A stretch of DNA of 64,000 nt from Nakamurella flavida (GCF_030811475.1 NZ_JAUSQV010000001.1:248001-312000), one strand, 5' to 3'. Positions 52,521 to 62,748 are shown, numbered from the stretch's first letter. Translations and numbers: made by a program. The notes: generated from the letters alone by a model not told the origin.

Positions 52521-55036
52521 TGACGACGCTGCAGGAACGGCCGGACACCGACACGGAGCCGCTGGACACCCGCCGCCGGCTGGTGGTCATCGGCAACGGC
52601 ATGGCCGGGGCGCGCACCGTCGAGGAGATCCTGGAACGCGGAGAGGCACTGCAGTTCCGGATCACCATGTTCGGCGACGAGCCCTACGGCAACTACAACC
52701 GCATCATGCTGTCCCACGTCCTGTCCGGCGAGGAGACCGACGCCGACATCTTCCTCAACACGCTGCCCTGGTACGAGGAGAACCAGATCACCCTGCACGC
52801 CGGGGTGCGGGTCACCCGCGTCGACCGGTTCGCCAAGATCGTCTACGGCAGCGACGGCAGCGCCACCGACTACGACACCCTCATCTTCGCCACCGGCAGC
52901 TACTCGTTCATGCCGGCCATCGAGGGCCTGCGCACCGACGACGGCGAACTGCTGCCGGGGGTGTTCGCGTTCCGCACCATCGACGACACCCGTCGCATGG
53001 TCGAGTACGCCCAGCACGACGAGCACCGCCGCGCGGTGGTCATCGGCGGTGGACTGCTCGGCCTCGAGGCCGCGCGGGGTCTGCAGACCCACGGCCTGGT
53101 GGTCGACGTGGTGCACGCCGGGGCGCACCTGATGAACGCGCAGATGGGTCCGCAGGGCGGCGACATCCTGCGGCAGAGTGTCGAGAAGCTCGGCATCGAG
53201 GTGCACCTCAAGGCGCGCACCACCGCGATCATCGGCGAGGACCGGGTCCGCGGGGTGTGGCTGCTGGACCACCCGCAGCTCGAGTGCGACATGGTCGTCG
53301 TCGCCGCCGGCATCCGGCCCAACGTCGACGTCGCGCTGACCAGCGGGTTCACCGTCGAACGGGCCATCGTCGTCGACGACTACATGCGCACCGTGGACGA
53401 CCCCGACGTGTACGCGGTGGGGGAGTGCGTCCAGCACCGCGGCGAGGTGTACGGCCTGGTCGCCCCGCTGTGGGAACAGGCCGTCGTGCTCGCCGACCAG
53501 ATCACCGGCGTGGACACCAGCTCGGCCTACCTCGGCTCGCGCACCGCGACCAAGCTCAAGGTGGCCGGCGTCGAGGTCGCCTCCATGGGCGTGCTCGGCC
53601 CGGAGCGCGAGGGCGACGAGCACATCGTTTTCTCCGAGCCGACCAAGGGCATCTACAAGTCCATCGTCATCCGTGACGACAAGCTGGTCGGAGCAACGGT
53701 TCTCGGCGACACGTCCAAGGTCGCCTTCCTCATGCAGGCGTTCGACCGGGGGTTGCCGCTGCCCGACGAGCGCGTGGAGATGATGTTCAACCTGGGCAGT
53801 CCGACGGCTGAGGTCGGTGCGGCCGAGCTCGCCGACGACGCCCAGGTCTGCAACTGCAACGGCGTCACCAAGGGTCATCTGGTGGCGTGCGTGGAGAGCG
53901 GCGTCAAGTCCGTCGCCGGGGTGATGGACAAGACCCGCGCCGGCAAGGGCTGTGGTTCGTGCAAGACGATGGTCTGCCAGATCGTCGAGTGGGCCGCCGG
54001 CGGCGCCGTCGTCGAGGACCCGTCGGCGAACTGGTACGTGCCGGGGGTCCCGATGGACAAGCCGGCCCTGATGGTCGCCATCCGCGAGCAGGGTCTGCGC
54101 TCCGTCTCCTCGGTGTTCGCCGCCCTGGCCCCCGAGGGTGCCGAGGACGCGAAATCGAAGATGGGCCTGGCTTCGCTGCTCAAGATGATGTGGGCCGATC
54201 AGTACATCGACGAGAAGGACGCGAAGTTCATCAACGACCGCGTCCACGCCAACATCCAGAAGGACGGCACCTTCTCCGTGGTCCCGCAGATGAAGGGCGG
54301 GGTGACCACCCCCGATCAGCTGCGGCGGATCGCCGACGTGGCCGAGAAGTGGAACATCCCGCTGGTCAAGCTGACCGGTGGGCAGCGGATCGACCTGCTC
54401 GGCGTGCGCAAGGAGGACCTGCCGAAGGTCTGGGCCGATCTGGACATGCCGTCCGGGTACGCCTACGGCAAGAGCTTCCGCACCGTGAAGACGTGTGTGG
54501 GCAAGGACTTCTGCCGCTTCGGCGTCGGTGACTCCACCCAGCTGGGCATCGACATCGAGAGCCGGTTCCAGGGCATCGAGTCACCCGCCAAGCTCAAGCT
54601 CGCCGTCTCCGGGTGCCCCCGGAACTGCGCCGAGTCGCTGGTCAAGGACATCGGCATCGTGGCCATCGAGGGCGGGCGGTGGGAGGTCTACATCGGCGGC
54701 GCCGCGGGTGCGCACATCCGCAAGGGCGATCTGCTGGCCACCGTCGACGACCCCGAGACGGCCAAGACCCTCACCGGCCGGTTCATGCAGTACTACCGGG
54801 AGAACGCCAAGTGGCTCGAGCGCACCTACGCGTTCGTGCCGCGGGTGGGCCTGGACTTCCTCAAGGAGGTCATAGTGCAGGACAGCCTGGGCATCGCCGC
54901 CGATCTGGACGCCCGGATCCAGGAGGCGGTCGACGCGTACTCCGACCCGTGGAAGGAGGGGGCGGCCCCGGCCACCCCCGGTCAGTTCCGCTCCTCCCTC
55001 CCGCTCGAGGTCCTCCCGCAGGTGCCGGTCCGATGA
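52520..55036 (+). CDS. nirB: NADH-dependent nitrite reductase large subunit
   Basis: Reduces nitrite to ammonium with siroheme, FAD and Fe-S clusters. 838 residues in order: FAD/NAD(P) pyridine oxidoreductase (1-400; VVIGNGMAGARTVEE, IFATGSYSFMP, VIGGGLLGLEAARGL), a BFD-like [2Fe-2S] domain (about 437-485; CNCNGVTKG and GKGCGSCK), nitrite/sulfite reductase ferredoxin-like half-domain, then the siroheme/[4Fe-4S] site TCVGKDFCRFG and SGCPRNCAE (about 655-700). Overlaps the nitrate reductase stop by one base and the nirD start by ATGA. Confidence 0.96.
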   Translation: MTTLQERPDTDTEPLDTRRRLVVIGNGMAGARTVEEILERGEALQFRITMFGDEPYGNYNRIMLSHVLSGEETDADIFLNTLPWYEENQITLHAGVRVTRVDRFAKIVYGSDGSATDYDTLIFATGSYSFMPAIEGLRTDDGELLPGVFAFRTIDDTRRMVEYAQHDEHRRAVVIGGGLLGLEAARGLQTHGLVVDVVHAGAHLMNAQMGPQGGDILRQSVEKLGIEVHLKARTTAIIGEDRVRGVWLLDHPQLECDMVVVAAGIRPNVDVALTSGFTVERAIVVDDYMRTVDDPDVYAVGECVQHRGEVYGLVAPLWEQAVVLADQITGVDTSSAYLGSRTATKLKVAGVEVASMGVLGPEREGDEHIVFSEPTKGIYKSIVIRDDKLVGATVLGDTSKVAFLMQAFDRGLPLPDERVEMMFNLGSPTAEVGAAELADDAQVCNCNGVTKGHLVACVESGVKSVAGVMDKTRAGKGCGSCKTMVCQIVEWAAGGAVVEDPSANWYVPGVPMDKPALMVAIREQGLRSVSSVFAALAPEGAEDAKSKMGLASLLKMMWADQYIDEKDAKFINDRVHANIQKDGTFSVVPQMKGGVTTPDQLRRIADVAEKWNIPLVKLTGGQRIDLLGVRKEDLPKVWADLDMPSGYAYGKSFRTVKTCVGKDFCRFGVGDSTQLGIDIESRFQGIESPAKLKLAVSGCPRNCAESLVKDIGIVAIEGGRWEVYIGGAAGAHIRKGDLLATVDDPETAKTLTGRFMQYYRENAKWLERTYAFVPRVGLDFLKEVIVQDSLGIAADLDARIQEAVDAYSDPWKEGAAPATPGQFRSSLPLEVLPQVPVR

Positions 55037-55389
55037 GCACCCCACTCCTGAGCACGTCGAGCACCTCCGCCACCGCCGTCGGCACCGTCCACCGCCTGGG
55101 TTCCGTCGACCAGGTACCGGTCGGCGAAGGCCGCGCCTTCGCCGTGGACGGCCGGCAGATCGCCGTCTTCCGGCTGCGATCGGGCGCGGTGCACGCGGTG
55201 CAGGCCCGGTGCCCGCACAAGGGCGGTCCGCTGGCCGACGGGCAGATCGACGGGTCCATCGTGCTGTGCCCGCTGCACATGAACGCCTACGAACTGGCCA
55301 CCGGCTGCTCCACCACCGGTCAGCCGGCCCTGGCCGGCTACACCGTCGCCGTCGAGGACGGCGAGCTGGTTCTCACCGTCCCCGGCTGA
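55033..55389 (+). CDS. nirD: Nitrite reductase small subunit, Rieske type
   Basis: 118 residues. Rieske-fold partner of NirB. All four [2Fe-2S] ligands are present: Cys60-x-His62 (ARCPHKGGPL) and Cys79-x2-His82 (LCPLHMNAYEL). NirD of some bacteria has lost these ligands, so this one may carry a real cluster. Translationally coupled to nirB (ATGA). The N-terminal 17 residues are Ser/Thr-rich. Confidence 0.94.
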   Translation: MSTPLLSTSSTSATAVGTVHRLGSVDQVPVGEGRAFAVDGRQIAVFRLRSGAVHAVQARCPHKGGPLADGQIDGSIVLCPLHMNAYELATGCSTTGQPALAGYTVAVEDGELVLTVPG

Positions 55390-55597
55390 CCCCCCACCAC
55401 CTGCACCACGAGCACCGCCGCACCGCCGCACTGACGCCCCGGTGCCCCATCCGCCGCCCGCACCCGCCCCGGTGCGCCCCCGCCCGTCCTGGACCGCCGA
55501 TGACGCCGGACCGACCCCGCCCGCCGCGCCGCCCCCGGCGCCGGGCCCTGGCTCCCCAGCCCCGCCGCCCCGACGGCCATCCGGAACGGACCCCACG

Positions 55598-57001
55598 ATG
55601 AGCACACCTCCCGACACCTCCCGGGCCGGCGCCGCGCCGACCACCGCCACCCCGACCGCGCCCCCGTCCGGCCGGGGCTCGACCTGGATCGACGACTGGC
55701 GGCCCGAGGATCCGGTCTTCTGGGAGCAGACCGGGGCCAAGGTGGCCAAGCGCAACCTGCTGTTCTCCGTCATCTCCGAGCACATCGGGTTCTCGGTGTG
55801 GAGCATGTGGTCGGTCATCGTGCTGTTCCTCGGCCCGGTGTACGGCATCGACCCGGCGGGCAAGTTCCTGCTCACCGCGCTGCCGACCCTGCTCGGCGCC
55901 CTGCTCCGGCTGCCGTACACGTTCGCCGTCGCGACGTTCGGCGGCCGCAACTGGACCATCGTCAGCGCGCTGATGCTGCTGATCCCCACCATCGGCATCA
56001 TCGTCGTGCTCGAGCCCGGCGTCTCGTACACGACGCTGCTGATCGTGGCCTGCCTGGCCGGGGTGGGCGGCGGCAACTTCGCCTCCTCGATGACCAACAT
56101 CAATGCCTACTACCCGGCGCGGCTCAAGGGCTGGGCCCTCGGGATCAACGCCGGCGGCGGCAATCTCGGAGTGCCGGTCGTCCAGCTCCTCGGGCTGCTC
56201 ATCCTGGCCACCGTCGGTGCGACCAACCCGCGTCTGCTGGCCATCATCTACATCCCGCTGATCCTGCTGGCCGCACTGGGCGCCGCGCTCACGATGAACA
56301 ACCTCTCGCAGATGTCCAACAGCAAGCGGGCCATGCGGGACGTGGTGCGCGAGAAGCACACCTGGATCATCTCCCTGCTGTACATCGGCACCTTCGGGTC
56401 GTTCATCGGGTACAGCTTCGCCTTCGGCCAGGTTCTGCAGGTGCAGTTCGCCGACATCTTCTCCACCCCGGTCAAGGCCGCCTACCTCACGTTCATCGGT
56501 CCGTTGATCGGCTCGCTGATCCGTCCGGTCGGCGGCATGCTCGCCGACCGGCTCGGCGGTGCGAAGGTGTCCTTCGTCAACTTCATCGCGATGGCCCTGG
56601 GCGCCGCGGTGGTGCTGACCGCCTCGCTGATGCAGTCGCTGCCGCTCTACCTGGTCGGGTTCGTCATGCTGTTCACCTTCAGCGGCATCGGCAACGGCTC
56701 GGTCTACAAGATGATCCCGGCGATCTTCCGGTCCAAGTCGGGCTCCGAGATCATCGCCGGCGCCGAGCCCGCGGTGTCGATGGCCAAGTCCCAGCGGCTG
56801 TCCGGCGCCCTCATCGGCATCGCCGGTGCCATCGGCGCATTCGGCGGTGTGCTGGTCAACCTGGCCTTCCGGCAGTCGTTCCTCACCTACAAGACGGCCA
56901 CCGCCGCCTACGTCGTCTTCATCGCCTTCTACGCGGTCTGCATCGCCGTAACCTGGTACGTCTACCTGCGTTCGTCGAAGTCCAAGCTGGAAGGCGTCTG
57001 A
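55598..57001 (+). CDS. narK: NarK-type nitrate/nitrite transporter
   Basis: 467 residues, major facilitator with about 12 membrane helices, NNP family. LAGVGGGNFASSMTNINAYYPARLKGWALGINAGGGNLGV contains both halves of the nitrate signature (GGGNFASSM and NAGGGNLG, about 158-195). A Ser/Thr/Pro-rich N-terminus of about 35 residues precedes WIDDWRPEDPVFWEQTGAKVAKRNL. An ATG further upstream at 55442 is unlikely, since that segment is Pro-rich non-coding sequence. 208-base gap after nirD without clear terminator, five bases before cysG, so one operon. Imports nitrate or exports nitrite. Confidence 0.93.
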   Translation: MSTPPDTSRAGAAPTTATPTAPPSGRGSTWIDDWRPEDPVFWEQTGAKVAKRNLLFSVISEHIGFSVWSMWSVIVLFLGPVYGIDPAGKFLLTALPTLLGALLRLPYTFAVATFGGRNWTIVSALMLLIPTIGIIVVLEPGVSYTTLLIVACLAGVGGGNFASSMTNINAYYPARLKGWALGINAGGGNLGVPVVQLLGLLILATVGATNPRLLAIIYIPLILLAALGAALTMNNLSQMSNSKRAMRDVVREKHTWIISLLYIGTFGSFIGYSFAFGQVLQVQFADIFSTPVKAAYLTFIGPLIGSLIRPVGGMLADRLGGAKVSFVNFIAMALGAAVVLTASLMQSLPLYLVGFVMLFTFSGIGNGSVYKMIPAIFRSKSGSEIIAGAEPAVSMAKSQRLSGALIGIAGAIGAFGGVLVNLAFRQSFLTYKTATAAYVVFIAFYAVCIAVTWYVYLRSSKSKLEGV

Positions 57002-57006
57002 GGTCC

Positions 57007-58287
57007 GTGAGCTATCCGCTGCACTTGGACCTTGCTGGCCGCCCCGTGGTGGTGGTCGGCGGGGGACCGGTGGCCGCCCGTCGGGCCGCCGGCCTGGTCG
57101 CGGCGGGTGCCCTGGTGACCGTGGTCGCTCCGTACGCCTGCGAGGACGTGGTCGCCGCCGCGGACGCCGGAGACCTGGTCTGGCACGAACGGGAGTACCT
57201 CGCCGGGGACCTCGACGGGATGTGGCTCGCGGTCACCGCGACCGGTGACCCGGCGACCGACGAGGCCGTGGAACGGGCGGCCGACGCCCAGCGGACGTTC
57301 TGCGTGCGGTCCGACCGGGCCGACCGCGGATCCGCGGCCACCCCGGCCGTGCTCCGCCGCCCGGGCGTGACGGTCAGCATCGGGAGCGGGCCGATCGGCG
57401 GACCCGGGGACTCCGCGTCCGCCGGCCGGCAGGTCGACCCGCGGCGTACCCGGGCCGTCCGCGACGCCCTGGCCCTGGCCCTGGACTCCGGCGCCGTCCC
57501 GCTCCGGCGGCACCGCCCCGGGGTCGGCCGGGTCGTCGTGGTCGGCGGTGGCCCCGGTGATCCCGATCTGATGACGGTGCGCGCCCGGCGGGAACTCGCC
57601 GCCGCGGACGTCGTGGTGCACGACCGGTTGTCGCCGGTGTCGGTGCTCGCCGAGCTCGGCCCGGCCGTCCACGTCATCGACGTGGGCAAGACCCCCGGCC
57701 GACACCCGGTGCCGCAGGCCGAGATCAACGCGCTGTTGGTCGAGCACGCCCAGCTCGGCCGGCAGGTCGTGCGGCTCAAGGGCGGTGACCCGTTCGTCTT
57801 CGGCCGCGGGGCCGAGGAGGTCGACGCCTGCCGCCGGGCCGGGGTGCAGGTCGAGGTGGTCCCCGGGGTGTCCAGTGCGCTGGCCGTCCCGGCCGCCGCG
57901 GGCATCCCGGTCACCCACCGCGGGCTGGCCCGGCAGGTCACCATCCTCACCGGCCACGACGTCGACGGGTACGCCGACGCGGACTGGGCCCATCTGGCCC
58001 GCTCGGCCGGCACGCTCGTCGTGCTCATGGGGGTCGGCGCGTTGCCCGGGATCGCCGGCGAGCTCGTCGCGCACGGCCGCGACCGGCACACCCCGGTCGC
58101 CGTCGTCGAGCGGGGCTGCACCCCGGAGCAGCGGACGACCGTCGGCACCCTGGCCGACATCGGGGATCTGGTGCGCGCCCGCGGGGTGCGGTCTCCCGCG
58201 GTGATCGTCATCGGCCCGGTGGTCGCCCTGGCCGACCCCGCGGTGATCGCCGCGACGGCCGAGATGCCGCCCCTGACCGGGCGCTGA
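57007..58287 (+). CDS. cysG: Siroheme synthase CysG (dehydrogenase and methyltransferase)
   Basis: Makes siroheme, the cofactor of NirB, from uroporphyrinogen III. 426 residues: an N-terminal precorrin-2 dehydrogenase/ferrochelatase Rossmann domain (1-120; SYPLHLDLAGRPVVVVGGGPVAARRAAGL) and a C-terminal SAM-dependent uroporphyrinogen-III C-methyltransferase (about 178-420; VVVVGGGPGDPDLMTVRA, VVHDRLSPVSVL, LKGGDPFVFGRGAEE, VPGVSSALAVPAAAGIPVTHRG). The middle, about 125-175, is less conserved. GTG five bases after the narK stop. In mycobacteria cysG lies near proS instead. Confidence 0.95.
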   Translation: MSYPLHLDLAGRPVVVVGGGPVAARRAAGLVAAGALVTVVAPYACEDVVAAADAGDLVWHEREYLAGDLDGMWLAVTATGDPATDEAVERAADAQRTFCVRSDRADRGSAATPAVLRRPGVTVSIGSGPIGGPGDSASAGRQVDPRRTRAVRDALALALDSGAVPLRRHRPGVGRVVVVGGGPGDPDLMTVRARRELAAADVVVHDRLSPVSVLAELGPAVHVIDVGKTPGRHPVPQAEINALLVEHAQLGRQVVRLKGGDPFVFGRGAEEVDACRRAGVQVEVVPGVSSALAVPAAAGIPVTHRGLARQVTILTGHDVDGYADADWAHLARSAGTLVVLMGVGALPGIAGELVAHGRDRHTPVAVVERGCTPEQRTTVGTLADIGDLVRARGVRSPAVIVIGPVVALADPAVIAATAEMPPLTGR

Positions 58288-58329
58288 CCCGGGCCCACCC
58301 GCCCCGGCCGCAGCATGATCCGTCCCCAT

Positions 58330-58335
58330 TACCCT
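58330..58335 (+). promoter_or_regulatory. -10 box of the unknown gene before ftsK
   Basis: TACCCT ends six bases before the ATG, with no ribosome site; leaderless transcript likely. Confidence 0.4.
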
Positions 58336-58341
58336 CAGCCC

Positions 58342-59019
58342 ATGGCTCCGATCTCCGACCCCGCCGTGGTCGATCTGCTGTCCCGTGTCGACGCGTTGTG
58401 GGGGCCGGTGGTCCGCCGCCTCGGTCGGCCGCCGGAGGAGCTGCCGGCCGGACAGCGGGCGAAGTGGTGGGCCGACACCGTCTCCCGGTTCGCCGCGGTC
58501 GTGTCCGCCACCCCGCGGTTCGCCGGCAAGTTCGCCGATCTGCTCCCCCTGCAGGACGGGGTCGGCGCCGCCGTCCAGTCCCTGGTCGTCCTCGGGGTGG
58601 CCCACGAGCACGGCCTGACCGGTCCCACCGGGCGTGACCGTGCGGAGCGGGTCGCCCTGCTGGCGCAGGTCCTGCTGGACAAGCCGCTGACCGCCGACGA
58701 GGTGGAGTCGCTGCAGGGCAAGGGGCTCGGGGTGTACGTCGAGGAGGCCTTCGGGCCCGCGGAGGACCGGTCCGGGGCCTCGGGCGTGGTGAAGACGGTG
58801 CTGCGGGTGGCCGGGACGCTCGGCCGGGTCGGCGACCTGCTGGACGACCGACCGAAGGGCGGTCGCCTGGCCCGGTTGGTCTCGATCGTGCCGGTGGTGG
58901 GTGTCGTCGGCGGGTACCTCGCGGAGCACGAGGGACTCCGCAAGGCGGCCAAGGAGACCCAGCGTCGGCTCAAGGCGGACCCGCCGCGCGCGTCGGCCGC
59001 GCAGACCGTCGACGCCTGA
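58342..59019 (+). CDS. Unknown protein, helical, with one C-terminal hydrophobic segment
   Basis: 225 residues without a family I recognise. Sequence opens [46 protein letters not shown]; the first 110 residues look helical and soluble, a hydrophobic stretch ([16 protein letters not shown], about 185-200) precedes a basic tail. Lies just ahead of ftsK, 103 bases apart, with its own -10 box. Codon usage matches its neighbours, which argues for a real gene. Confidence 0.6.
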   Translation: MAPISDPAVVDLLSRVDALWGPVVRRLGRPPEELPAGQRAKWWADTVSRFAAVVSATPRFAGKFADLLPLQDGVGAAVQSLVVLGVAHEHGLTGPTGRDRAERVALLAQVLLDKPLTADEVESLQGKGLGVYVEEAFGPAEDRSGASGVVKTVLRVAGTLGRVGDLLDDRPKGGRLARLVSIVPVVGVVGGYLAEHEGLRKAAKETQRRLKADPPRASAAQTVDA

Positions 59020-59109
59020 CGACGCCGATCCCGGGGCCGAACCGGGATGGGTGGGGGGAGGGGCTGCGACGGCCGGTGTGGCACACGGGGTCGATGGGAC
59101 TGCAGCGAC

Positions 59110-59115
59110 TAGCGT
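59110..59115 (+). promoter_or_regulatory. -10 box of ftsK
   Basis: TAGCGT ends seven bases before ATG 59123, whereas the alternative ATG at 59117 is too close. This supports a leaderless ftsK starting at 59123. Confidence 0.5.
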
Positions 59116-59122
59116 GATGGGC

Positions 59123-61951
59123 ATGGCCACCAAGAGCAGCGGTTCCGCCGTGTCCGCACGCGGACGCTCCGGGTCCGCGCCCCGACCACCCCGTACGCGC
59201 ACCGCCCCCGGCGGTACCGGTCGCAGCGGCTCGGCCGGGTCGTCCGGGCGTTCCACGGGCGCCCGTCCGGCGGCCGGCAAGACCAGGCCGAAGGCGTCCG
59301 GCGCCGCCCGGTCCGCCGCCCCCGCACCCCGACCGCCGCGCACCGGCCCCTCGCCGGTGGTGGTGGCCCTGCAGGCCATCGGTCGGGCGATCGCCGCCGT
59401 CTGGCGCACCCTGGCCCGCTGGGTCGGCGGCATGGTCCGCGCCGTCGGGCACGGCGCCGCCGGTGCGCGGGACATCGGTCCGGAACACCGCCGGGACGGG
59501 CTCGCGCTCGGTCTGCTGGCCGTCGCCGCGATCGTCGTCATCGGATCCTGGTTCGGCGCCGCCGGCCCCGTCGGGGAGCTGGCCGACGACGCGGTCCGCG
59601 TCTGGTTCGGCACCCCCGCGCTCGTGCTGCCGCTGGTCCTCGTCGCGGTGGCCGTCGTCCTGCTCCGCAACGCGCCGAACCCGCCCGAACGCCCCCGGCG
59701 CATCGTGGGCGCGGTCGCGCTGACCCTGGCCGTCACCGGCATCTTCCACGTGCTGCACGTCAACGGCCTGGCCGACCCCGCCCTGGACACGGTCGCGTTG
59801 CGCACCGATGCCGGCGGGACGGTGGGTTGGGTGATCGGTCAGCCGCTGTTCATCGGGATCACCACCGTCCCGGCGGTGCTGGTGCTCGTGCTGCTCGCCG
59901 TCTTCGGCGGCCTGCTCGTGGCCGGCATCCCGTTGCGGGACGTCCCCCGGCTCGTCGGGGACGGGATCGCCCACCTCCGTCGGCCGGCCGCCGACCATGC
60001 CGACGACGCCGACGGCGACGATGGAGTCGATCACGGGGACGACGGGTACGGGCCTGACGGGGACGAGTCGGCTCCGGCCGCCCGCACGGCCACCCGCCGT
60101 CCGCGCCGGTCCCGCGCCGTCCCGGCCACCGACGGATACGGGGACGATCAGGACGCCGAGCCGGTCGACACGGCACCCACCACGAGGATCCGCCGGCCCG
60201 CCCGCGGGTCGCAGGCCTGGTCGGCGCCCGAGGGGAGCGTCGACCCGGACTTCGATCCCCGGTACGAGGAGTCGGACGCCCCCGCGGCGTACGAGCCCCC
60301 GGCCGACCAGACCGCGACGCGGGCCATCCCGGTGGCCGCCGACGAACGCCCGACCACGGCCGTGGCCCGCCCCCGGGCCCGGGCGCTGACCCCGCCGGCG
60401 GCCGACCCGGCGCCGCCCGCGCAGCGCGAGGACCAGCTGACGCTGGACCGCGTCAACGTGGGTGCCTACCAGCTGCCCTCGCCGTCGCTGCTCAAGCTCG
60501 GCGCCCCGCCCAAGCAGCGGTCCTCGGCCAACGACGAGATGATCGAGCGCATCAACCTGGTGCTCGAGCAGTTCAACGTGGACGCCGCGGTCACCGGGTT
60601 CACCCGTGGACCCACCGTGACCCGCTACGAGGTCGAGCTCGGGCCCGGCGTCAAGGTCGAGAAGATCACCGCGTTGACCCGCAACATCGCCTACGCGGTG
60701 GCCACCGACAACGTCCGGCTGCTCGCCCCCATCCCGGGCAAGTCCGCCGTCGGCATCGAGGTCCCGAACAGCGACCGCGAGATGGTGCGCCTGGGCGACG
60801 TCCTCGCCGCACCGGACGCCCGCACCGATCAGCACCCGCTGGTCATCGGTCTGGGCAAGGACGTCGAGGGTGGGTTCGTCACCGCCAATCTGGCCAAGAC
60901 CCCGCACCTGCTGGTCGCCGGGGCCACCGGCTCGGGCAAGTCCAGCTTCGTCAACTCGATGCTGGTCTCGTTGCTGCAGCGGGCCAGCCCGGACGAGGTC
61001 CGGATGATCCTCATCGACCCGAAGATGGTCGAGCTGACGCCCTACGAGGGCATTCCGCACCTGATCACCCCGATCATCACCCAGCCCAAGAAGGCCGCCG
61101 CGGCCCTGGCCTGGCTGGTCGAGGAGATGGAGCAGCGCTACCAGGACATGCTGGCGCACGGGGTGCGGCACGTGGACGACTTCAACCGCAAGGTGCGTAC
61201 CGGGCAGATCACCACCCCGCCCGGGTCCGAGCGGGTCTACAAGCCCTACCCGTACATCCTCGGGATCATCGACGAGCTCGCCGACCTGATGATGACCGCC
61301 CCGCGGGACGTCGAGGACGCCATCGTCCGCATCACCCAGAAGGCCCGAGCCGCCGGTATCCACCTGGTGCTGGCCACCCAGCGGCCGTCGGTGGACGTGG
61401 TGACCGGTCTGATCAAGACGAACGTGCCGTCCCGGTTGGCCTTCGCCACGTCCTCGCTCACCGACTCCCGCGTCATCCTGGACCAGCCGGGCGCCGAGAA
61501 GTTGATCGGCATGGGCGACGGGCTGTACCTCCCGATGGGTGCGTCCAAGGCGGTCCGCATCCAGGGTGCGTACGTCTCGGACGAGGAGATCGCCGAGATC
61601 GTCGAGTTCACCAAGACGCAGGCGCAGCCGGAGTACGACGACCACGTCACCGCGCCCAAGGGTGACGCCGCCCGTGACGTCGACCCGGACATCGGTGCCG
61701 ATCTCGATCTGCTGCTCGCCGCGGTCGATCTGGTGGTCACCTCGCAGCTCGGGTCCACCTCGATGCTGCAGCGCAAGCTCCGGGTGGGCTTCGCCAAGGC
61801 CGGCCGACTGATGGACCTGATGGAGACCCGCGGCATCGTGGGCCCGTCCGAGGGATCCAAGGCGCGCGAGGTGCTCATCAACCCCGACGAACTGGACGAG
61901 GTGCTCGCCTCCCTGGCCGGTGTTCCGCCGGCGGTCCCGGACGAGATCTGA
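59123..61951 (+). CDS. ftsK: DNA translocase FtsK/SpoIIIE
   Basis: Septum-located ATP-driven translocase that clears chromosome DNA during division. 942 residues. Gly/Ser/Pro/Arg-rich N-terminus (1-80), four membrane helices (about 130-285), an acidic disordered linker (about 295-440), then the alpha/beta motor: [21 protein letters not shown], Walker A GATGSGKS (600-607), Walker B IDELADLM (about 715-722), [18 protein letters not shown]-like ATQRPS motif, and the DNA-orienting gamma winged helix at the end ([41 protein letters not shown]). Length is typical for actinobacteria. The start is set by the -10 box. Confidence 0.96.
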   Translation: MATKSSGSAVSARGRSGSAPRPPRTRTAPGGTGRSGSAGSSGRSTGARPAAGKTRPKASGAARSAAPAPRPPRTGPSPVVVALQAIGRAIAAVWRTLARWVGGMVRAVGHGAAGARDIGPEHRRDGLALGLLAVAAIVVIGSWFGAAGPVGELADDAVRVWFGTPALVLPLVLVAVAVVLLRNAPNPPERPRRIVGAVALTLAVTGIFHVLHVNGLADPALDTVALRTDAGGTVGWVIGQPLFIGITTVPAVLVLVLLAVFGGLLVAGIPLRDVPRLVGDGIAHLRRPAADHADDADGDDGVDHGDDGYGPDGDESAPAARTATRRPRRSRAVPATDGYGDDQDAEPVDTAPTTRIRRPARGSQAWSAPEGSVDPDFDPRYEESDAPAAYEPPADQTATRAIPVAADERPTTAVARPRARALTPPAADPAPPAQREDQLTLDRVNVGAYQLPSPSLLKLGAPPKQRSSANDEMIERINLVLEQFNVDAAVTGFTRGPTVTRYEVELGPGVKVEKITALTRNIAYAVATDNVRLLAPIPGKSAVGIEVPNSDREMVRLGDVLAAPDARTDQHPLVIGLGKDVEGGFVTANLAKTPHLLVAGATGSGKSSFVNSMLVSLLQRASPDEVRMILIDPKMVELTPYEGIPHLITPIITQPKKAAAALAWLVEEMEQRYQDMLAHGVRHVDDFNRKVRTGQITTPPGSERVYKPYPYILGIIDELADLMMTAPRDVEDAIVRITQKARAAGIHLVLATQRPSVDVVTGLIKTNVPSRLAFATSSLTDSRVILDQPGAEKLIGMGDGLYLPMGASKAVRIQGAYVSDEEIAEIVEFTKTQAQPEYDDHVTAPKGDAARDVDPDIGADLDLLLAAVDLVVTSQLGSTSMLQRKLRVGFAKAGRLMDLMETRGIVGPSEGSKAREVLINPDELDEVLASLAGVPPAVPDEI

Positions 61952-61968
61952 CCCGAGCGCCGACGGCC

Positions 61969-62003
61969 CCGGCCCCCAACCCGCCTCCGGGGATGGGGGC
62001 CGG
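61969..62003 (+). terminator. Terminator-like stem after ftsK
   Basis: CCGGCCCCC (61969-61977) pairs with GGGGGCCGG (61995-62003), 17-base loop, 18 bases past the ftsK stop. No T-run. Confidence 0.6.
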
Positions 62004-62173
62004 TGTCGTCGCGGACGGTCATCTCGCACCGAGGGACTGCGTTCGGTGCCCACCGTGCGCCGAACGAGTGAGGTGGTTGACCTCCGAGCCGGCCTCTTCC
62101 ACACTTCGCCCAGGTCAGACGGGTGGCTGCACGACCGGGATCCACGCCGTCGGGGTCAGGCGCGGGGGCGGCC

Positions 62174-62680
62174 ATGAACGAGAAGCACGAGGAGCTCGTC
62201 GCCGTGGGTCGAGCAAAGCTGTCATCCGCCAGCGGGTACTTCGCGGTGCAGACGGCGATGTTGGGCTATCTGCTCGATGTCGGGGCCGGGAAGCTCGGCG
62301 GCCGGGAGCGGAAGTTCGAGCCCTGGAAGTTCCTGAGCCATGGGACGAGTGTGGTCGGGTCCCTGCTCACCGCCGTCGCGGGCCTCGCCGTCCTGGCCAA
62401 GTGGTTTCCCGAGTCGTCCGCGCTCTTCTGGGTTCCGGGTGCCGTCGCTCTGGGCGCGGCCTTCCTGACCGCGGTCACCACCACCGTGAACCCGGGCCGT
62501 CGAGTGATCCGGGTCGGCGTCGAGCGGGCCCTGTGGCGCGAGTTCGTCCTCCGGGTCGTCAGCGTCATCGACCAGGGTGCTTCCGGAAGGCTGGATGCCC
62601 CCGGGCTCGATCGGGAGATCGCCGCACTGCGGGGGCGCTGCCGGGAGCTCGAGCTCGCCGACGCCGAACAGCGGGCGTAG
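62174..62680 (+). CDS. Two-TM protein, SLATT-like
   Basis: 168 residues. N-terminal amphipathic helix (about 1-40; KLSSASGYFAVQTAMLGYLLDVG), two membrane helices (about 57-80 and 86-104), then VNPGRRVIRVGVERALWREFVLRVVSVID and a C-terminal coiled segment EIAALRGRCRELELADAEQ. The order helix-TM-TM-NPxxR-W resembles the SLATT effector-pore fold (DUF4231-like), which in other bacteria is joined to nucleotide-sensing defence systems. No sensor gene is adjacent. Codon choice looks a little less extreme than its neighbours. The family call is tentative. Confidence 0.55.
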   Translation: MNEKHEELVAVGRAKLSSASGYFAVQTAMLGYLLDVGAGKLGGRERKFEPWKFLSHGTSVVGSLLTAVAGLAVLAKWFPESSALFWVPGAVALGAAFLTAVTTTVNPGRRVIRVGVERALWREFVLRVVSVIDQGASGRLDAPGLDREIAALRGRCRELELADAEQRA

Positions 62681-62748
62681 GACCCTCAGGCGACGGACTG
62701 GACGCCCGGCCCACGTGACTCGGCCGAGGCGGTTCGCGGTCGCGTCGC

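Noticed and set aside
58970-62104. 1044-residue minus-strand frame
   Set aside because: Antisense shadow of ftsK; no recognisable protein features.
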